A stretch of 64,000 nucleotides of DNA. It comes from Bovifimicola ammoniilytica. Its GTDB lineage: Bacteria; Bacillota; Clostridia; Lachnospirales; Lachnospiraceae. Location: contig NZ_JAOQJN010000006.1 in assembly GCF_025567085.1 (NCBI RefSeq), forward strand, positions 165,463 through 229,462, given 5' to 3'. Every line of letters begins with the position of its first letter. The stretch's first letter is position 1. Made by a program: the position numbers and the translations under genes. Positions 60,161 through 64,000 of the stretch are shown in pieces. The notes beneath the pieces are model-generated. The model did no database searches, had not been told where the DNA came from, and saw nothing but the letters and a program-made list of their open reading frames with translations.

Positions 60161-61257
60161 GTTATAGGGAAAGGCGAGATTTATGAGAAGAAGCTGTTTA
60201 CCTCAAAGAATACGAGGTTCAAGCAGGAAGATTTTCTGGATGAGGTAAAACTATTCTATACCAGAATGATAAACAATTGGGTAACGGACGAAAAAGACAG
60301 ATTAACAGTATTTGATTGCAATGGTCCATATCTTGCTACCAAGAAGATTGGCAGGAATAATCCAAAGGCAGAACAGATTGAGCAGGATAATAAGCTGCGG
60401 ATTGACTGGAATCGGGAGGTTGACACGGCAATTATAAGCGATGTCCCCATGGATGATATTCTACAGATAAAGAGGGAATATATCACAGAGCCAGTAAAGA
60501 GGGCGATTGAACTGTATGGAAACAAATCACAACGATTAGCAATGATACTTAATATGTCGATTACGGTGCTTGTACTGCTGATATCGAAGATGCTTGAAGC
60601 AGCCAGAGCTATTCGGAATAAGATACTGCATACAGATGTTGCGAATGCCGAAAAAACAGATTTTGCAAGCAATATAGTGGTAGATAACACAGATAATATA
60701 CTTCTGCTATTGAAGAATTTACAAAAGTTGAGAATAAAATAACAACGCAAGAAGAAACAATCAAGGAAGTTAATGTTACAGAACCAGACAAGCCTGTAAT
60801 GACACCAGAGGCAGCCACATATCCAAAGCTTAAGAAGATAAAAGCAGAGCTTGATAATCAGAATAATCTTATCTTTCAGGCTGAACAGCAACGAGGTAAT
60901 CTTGAGATTGAATTATCGGATTTGAAGGGATTGGCAAAGCTTACAAGAAAAGCTGAATTACAGAGAAAGATTGATGAAAAGACTGATTATATCAATCGAT
61001 TGAAGATAGGACTTTCAAATATGGTTCGTAACTACGGATTTGAGAACATGAATGAATTTTATCTAAGCTACAAGGAATCAAAGATTGCATATGCAGAGTA
61101 TCAGCAGGAAGTTGATGACTGGAAGAAATCCAATGACAATGCAGTAACACCAATGAATAAGACAGAAATGATGTCAGAGAAACTTGCCCGATTGCAGAAA
61201 GATGTTGGAAAGTTTAGACAAAACAATAGAAGAACATTTGACAAAGAGATGAGGTAA
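60160..61257 (+). pseudogene. Mobilisation (relaxase-type) gene remnant, frameshifted
   Basis: The first part (60160-60742) reads KVIGKGEIYEKKLFTSKNTRFKQ... and LTVFDCNGPYLATKKIGRNNPKAEQ. The second (about 60705-61257, another frame) reads TSAIEEFTKVENKITTQEE..., then QRGNLEIELSDLKGLAKLTRKAELQRKID and NYGFENMNEFYLSYKESK. The latter resembles the coiled C-terminal region of clostridial MobA/relaxase proteins. The frames join near 60700 with a 1- or 2-base change in ATAATATA. The relaxase catalytic His motif is absent, so only the C-terminus survives. Confidence 0.5.
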
Positions 61258-61382
61258 TACTTCTCCTCTTTAGGAATTATGTTCAGTCAATATTGGTATT
61301 ATATCAGATTAAAATGATTGATAAATCCTAACATTTTTGCTATTCTATTATTATAGAAATGTTGCAACGGAGGTAGACAGGC

Positions 61383-61463
61383 ATGGCGGTCAGAGAGATA
61401 ATCTTAACAGCACAGCACAGCACAGCACAGCACAGCACAGCACAGCACAGCACAGCACTCTGA
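61383..61463 (+). CDS. Short leader ORF made of a pentanucleotide repeat
   Basis: GGAGG (61369-61373) lies 9 bases before an ATG that opens 26 codons: MAVREIIL, then repeats of TAQHS, then a TGA. The repeat is (ACAGC)10. Because 5 is not a multiple of 3, gain or loss of units shifts the frame. In one of the other frames the ORF would run through the Shine-Dalgarno sequence and start of the secreted protein gene to about 61568. This could switch translation of the next gene. Confidence 0.5.
   Translation: MAVREIILTAQHSTAQHSTAQHSTAL
61407..61456. repeat. Ten perfect tandem copies of ACAGC
   Basis: A simple-sequence repeat of 50 bases without interruption, placed 97 bases upstream of the secreted protein gene and inside a leader ORF with a ribosome site. 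Such tracts change length by slipped-strand mispairing. 61258-61382 otherwise holds no gene. Confidence 0.95.
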
Positions 61464-61552
61464 CAGCGCCTTTTTAAGGCATGGTCATACATGGAAATTA
61501 AGAAAACGTATCTATTCCAATACTATATTTACAAAATCAAAGGAGGATTCAG

Positions 61553-64000
61553 ATGAGAAGATTAAAGCATAATTTTAAGAAAGGAATAGCGCTTGTTCTT
61601 TCCTTTGCTATGGTGGCAGGACTAGTTCCTGCTATGTCAGGCGGAGCAAATACCGTGCAGGCAGCAACCGGCACGGGAACAGAGCCAAGTGTTTCAGCAT
61701 ATGCCACAAAGACACAGTTGATGGATGGTACATTTGCTCCGAATGAAGAGGGAACTGCAGCAAATATCGGAAAGCTGGTATTTGGTAAAAATAGCAGTAG
61801 AGTTGCGCAGGAATGGTACATCTTAGGGAAGGATGAGGGAGTATCAGGAGATAATACCATCATCTTTGCCGCAAGCCCGATAGCAGAAGATCAGGTGTTT
61901 GAGAATGACGGGCAGAAGAATAAGACTGATACAAACTTGTGGAGTGATTGTGTTTATAATGGATCAAGCATATCTGAGGTATATCCAAACCACTACGGAG
62001 CAAGTGACCTTCGAGTGGCATTGAAGGGTATGGCAGATGGTTCAAATGAAACCTACTTCACCACAGCCGAGCAGAGACTTATGAATGCCACCACAGTGAC
62101 AACGTATGACACGAGGAATAGTGTAAACTATACCACCACAGACAAGCTGTATGCATTGGCGGCAGATGGTTATGGTTCTTCCTATACCACCATAAAAGCA
62201 GGAAGTGATAACAAAACCGTACTTGCCATGAGTAGTTATTGGAGAAGCGGAAGTTTATTTAGGCTGCGCTCGCCGGATGCTCATTTTAGTCTCTTTGCGC
62301 TGATTGCTAATCCGGGCGTCCTTGTGACCACGTACAATGTCACCTATGGATACGTCTCGGTGATGCCCGCTTCCAATCTGAATCTGTCATCTGTTCTCTT
62401 TGCATCTGCTGCGACAGCAGCATCATCTGATACAAAATCGGGAATGATTGCAGACGGTACGGCGATGACTTTAAGACTGGATGGAACAGGTAAGAATATT
62501 GGTACAGCGACGTATAACATCACAACCAGTAATATTAAGGCAACTAAGGGAAGCACCACAAGTAACGTGGCACTTGTAGTGCAGGGCAAGGACGGAACAA
62601 ATGATTGGTATTATAGTAAACAGATTACAGGAACAGAGACTGTCACGACGAATGCTTCAGATATTAAGACAGCACTTTCTTTATCATCAGATATAGATTT
62701 ATCAGCCTGCAAAATCTGGCTGGAAATAACCGAAGATAATGTTTCATATGCAGTAAACGCAGAAAAAGAGATTGAAAAAATCAATACCACCTATGTAACC
62801 AAAGAACAGTTGATGAATTCATTTAAACCATACAGAGATGGAACTGCAGTAAATTACGGCAAGCTGGTATTTGGTAAAAATAGCAGTAGCGATGCGCAGG
62901 AATGGTACATCTTAGGACAGGATAATGGCGTATCAGGAGATAATACCATCATCTTTGCAGCAAGCCCGATAGCAACAAATCAGAAGTTTGAGGATGACTG
63001 GCAGAATAATAAGACTGATACAGCCTTGTGGAGTGATTGTGTTTATAATGGATCAAGTATATCTGAGGTATATCCAAATCACTACGGAGCAAGTGACCTT
63101 CGAGTGGCGTTGAAAACTATGGCTACGAGTACATCCTACTTCACCACAGCAGAGCAGGGTTTAATGAATCCTACCACAGTGACAACGAATGACATGAAGA
63201 ACAGTACAACCTATACCACCACAGATAAGCTGTATGCACTGGCGGCAGACGGTTCCGGTTCTTCCTATACAACCATAAAAGCAGGAAGTGATAACAGTAC
63301 AGTACTTGCCATGAGTAGATACTGGAGCAGTGGTTCGTGGTTCTGGTTGCGCTCGCCTGGCGGTGGTAGTGATAGCTACGCGTTGCTCGCGTATCCGGGC
63401 AATGATGTCTACCGCAGCTATGTCGACGGCGTAAACGCTGTTCAGCCTGCTTCCAATCTGAATCTGTCATCTGTACTCTTCGCATCTGCTGCGACAGCAG
63501 CATCATCTGGTACAAAATCGGGAACGATTGCAAACGGTACGGCGATGACTTTAAGACTGGATGGAACAAGTAAGAATATTGGTACAGCGACATATAACAC
63601 CACAACAGGTGATATTAAGGTAACTAAGGTAAGCACCACAAGTAACGTGGCACTTGTAGTGCAGGGCAAGGACGGAACAAATGATTGGTATTACAGTAAG
63701 AAGGTTGATACATCAGATACGATAAATGTATCAGCTATTGCGTCAGAATCAAATACACCGGCAACAATCGATTTATCAGCCTGCAAAATCTGGTTGGAAA
63801 TAACCGAAGATAATGTTTCATATGCAGTAAACGCAGAAAAAGAGATTGAAAAAATCAATACCACCTATGTAACCAAAGAACAGTTGATGAATTCATTTAA
63901 ACCATACAGTAATGGAACTGCAGTAAATTACGGCAAGCTGGTATTTGGTCAGAACAGCAGTAGAAATCCACAGGAATGGTACATCTTAGGAAAGGATGAG
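61553..64000 (+). CDS. Secreted repeat protein with hypervariable blocks (partial, runs off the window)
   Basis: An open frame of 816 codons with no stop before the window end; AAAGGAGGA precedes the ATG. A signal peptide (about 1-38, ...ANTVQAA) is followed by repeats of about 1.08 kb beginning at residues about 50, 415 and 772. Each has a conserved opening (QLM, GKLVFGKNSS, QEWYILG), a DUF6273-like C-type-lectin-type module with NTIIFAASPIA, LWSDCVYNGSSISEVYPNHYGASDLRVAL and LRSP...PASNLNLSSVLFASAA, then a beta-rich module (GTAMTLRLDGT, NVALVVQGKDGTNDWYYSK, CKIWLEITEDNVSY). The LRSP to PASN stretch differs strongly between copies and the rest is nearly identical. Probably a surface binding protein. 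Confidence 0.85.
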   Translation, partial: MRRLKHNFKKGIALVLSFAMVAGLVPAMSGGANTVQAATGTGTEPSVSAYATKTQLMDGTFAPNEEGTAANIGKLVFGKNSSRVAQEWYILGKDEGVSGDNTIIFAASPIAEDQVFENDGQKNKTDTNLWSDCVYNGSSISEVYPNHYGASDLRVALKGMADGSNETYFTTAEQRLMNATTVTTYDTRNSVNYTTTDKLYALAADGYGSSYTTIKAGSDNKTVLAMSSYWRSGSLFRLRSPDAHFSLFALIANPGVLVTTYNVTYGYVSVMPASNLNLSSVLFASAATAASSDTKSGMIADGTAMTLRLDGTGKNIGTATYNITTSNIKATKGSTTSNVALVVQGKDGTNDWYYSKQITGTETVTTNASDIKTALSLSSDIDLSACKIWLEITEDNVSYAVNAEKEIEKINTTYVTKEQLMNSFKPYRDGTAVNYGKLVFGKNSSSDAQEWYILGQDNGVSGDNTIIFAASPIATNQKFEDDWQNNKTDTALWSDCVYNGSSISEVYPNHYGASDLRVALKTMATSTSYFTTAEQGLMNPTTVTTNDMKNSTTYTTTDKLYALAADGSGSSYTTIKAGSDNSTVLAMSRYWSSGSWFWLRSPGGGSDSYALLAYPGNDVYRSYVDGVNAVQPASNLNLSSVLFASAATAASSGTKSGTIANGTAMTLRLDGTSKNIGTATYNTTTGDIKVTKVSTTSNVALVVQGKDGTNDWYYSKKVDTSDTINVSAIASESNTPATIDLSACKIWLEITEDNVSYAVNAEKEIEKINTTYVTKEQLMNSFKPYSNGTAVNYGKLVFGQNSSRNPQEWYILGKDE
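62234..62368 (+). other. Hypervariable block 1 (candidate DGR variable region)
   Basis: 45 codons spanning WRSGSLFRLRSP to the residue before PASN. Compared with block 2, most codons differ, mainly in the first two positions, while codons such as CGC TCG, GCG and CCG GGC are kept. The flanking 130 bases downstream differ at only about five positions. A hairpin CTGCTG-CGA-CAGCAG (62406-62420) lies 37 bases downstream. Confidence 0.5.
63317..63448 (+). other. Hypervariable block 2 (candidate DGR variable region)
   Basis: 44 codons matching block 1 in position, one codon shorter. Reads RYWSSGSWFWLRSPGGGSDSY in the first half, where Gly, Ser, Asp and Tyr codons are those reachable from AAY by changing A. 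The same hairpin follows at 63486-63500. Confidence 0.5.

Noticed and set aside
60256..60891. 211-codon minus-strand ORF
   Set aside because: Antisense to the mobilisation remnant; Leu/Ser/Phe-rich shadow with no family features.
61407..61456. CRISPR-like array
   Set aside because: Contiguous 5-base tandem repeat with no spacers; no cas genes in the window.
62344..63669. Minus-strand ORFs opposite the secreted repeat protein
   Set aside because: Both repeats give the same antisense ORFs by copy; the plus strand has signal peptide, ribosome site and an unbroken 816-codon frame.

Overview
The window looks like a chromosome segment from a Clostridia gut commensal, most likely Lachnospiraceae. 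Base composition is low to moderate GC, Shine-Dalgarno sequences are strong AGGAGG types, and nearly all genes lie on the plus strand. The content fits as well: class B sortase, NEAT/Shp heme-capture proteins, heterodimeric LacL/LacM beta-galactosidase with a Leloir operon, Tn554-like recombinase sets and many small mobile-element remnants. No rRNA, tRNA or CRISPR array was seen.

Layout. (1) 1-6.4 kb: the C-terminal part of a large Rhs/YD-repeat polymorphic toxin with a GIY-YIG-like tip and a candidate immunity gene. Its upstream part appears to be in another frame, so the gene is probably frameshifted at about position 100. (2) 6.4-9.9 kb: an IS with a DDE transposase, a membrane-anchored protein and lipoprotein pair, and an MmcQ/YjbR-like protein. 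(3) 10-28.7 kb: a heme-iron acquisition island. It contains sortase B, three regulatory-type genes with a related C-terminal tail, a small NEAT protein, a 1889-residue NEAT/FIVAR wall protein, Shp, an IsdE/HtsA-type lipoprotein, a FecCD permease, an ATPase, DUF454, a YgbA-like protein, a two-gene ABC exporter and a DtxR-family repressor. The inferred relay is wall NEAT protein, then Shp, then lipoprotein, then permease/ATPase. (4) 28.7-32.7 kb: an OmpR-like regulator, a sigma-like HTH protein whose ribosome-binding site lies in a hairpin, a structured 0.5-kb non-coding stretch, and a DinG/Rad3-type helicase. (5) 32.8-37.6 kb: three consecutive tyrosine recombinases plus a TnpC-like protein, a Tn554/recombinase-trio arrangement. 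(6) 37.7-41.2 kb: an HExxH protein, a flavodoxin remnant, a decarboxylase-cupin fusion, a Fic protein, and macro-domain and UvrD remnants. (7) 41.2-53.3 kb: a lactose/galactose operon (two AraC regulators, GPH permease, lacL, lacM, galK, galE, galT, galM) that ends with methylglyoxal synthase and a glyoxalase-like gene. (8) 53.4-61.3 kb: a decayed mobile zone with an IS3-type element, a dead XRE regulator, a PIN-like gene followed by a frameshifted gene and a coiled-coil gene, two integrase stubs, an IS3 stub and a mobilisation-gene remnant. (9) 61.3-64 kb: a pentanucleotide repeat inside a translated-looking leader ORF, then a secreted protein running off the window.

The most notable signal is in region 9. 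The secreted protein consists of repeats of about 1.08 kb that are nearly identical except for one block of about 45 codons. In that block the copies differ mostly at first and second codon positions, and it is followed by a short GC-rich hairpin. This is what variable regions of a diversity-generating retroelement look like. The reverse transcriptase and template repeat would have to lie outside the window, so the assignment is an inference.
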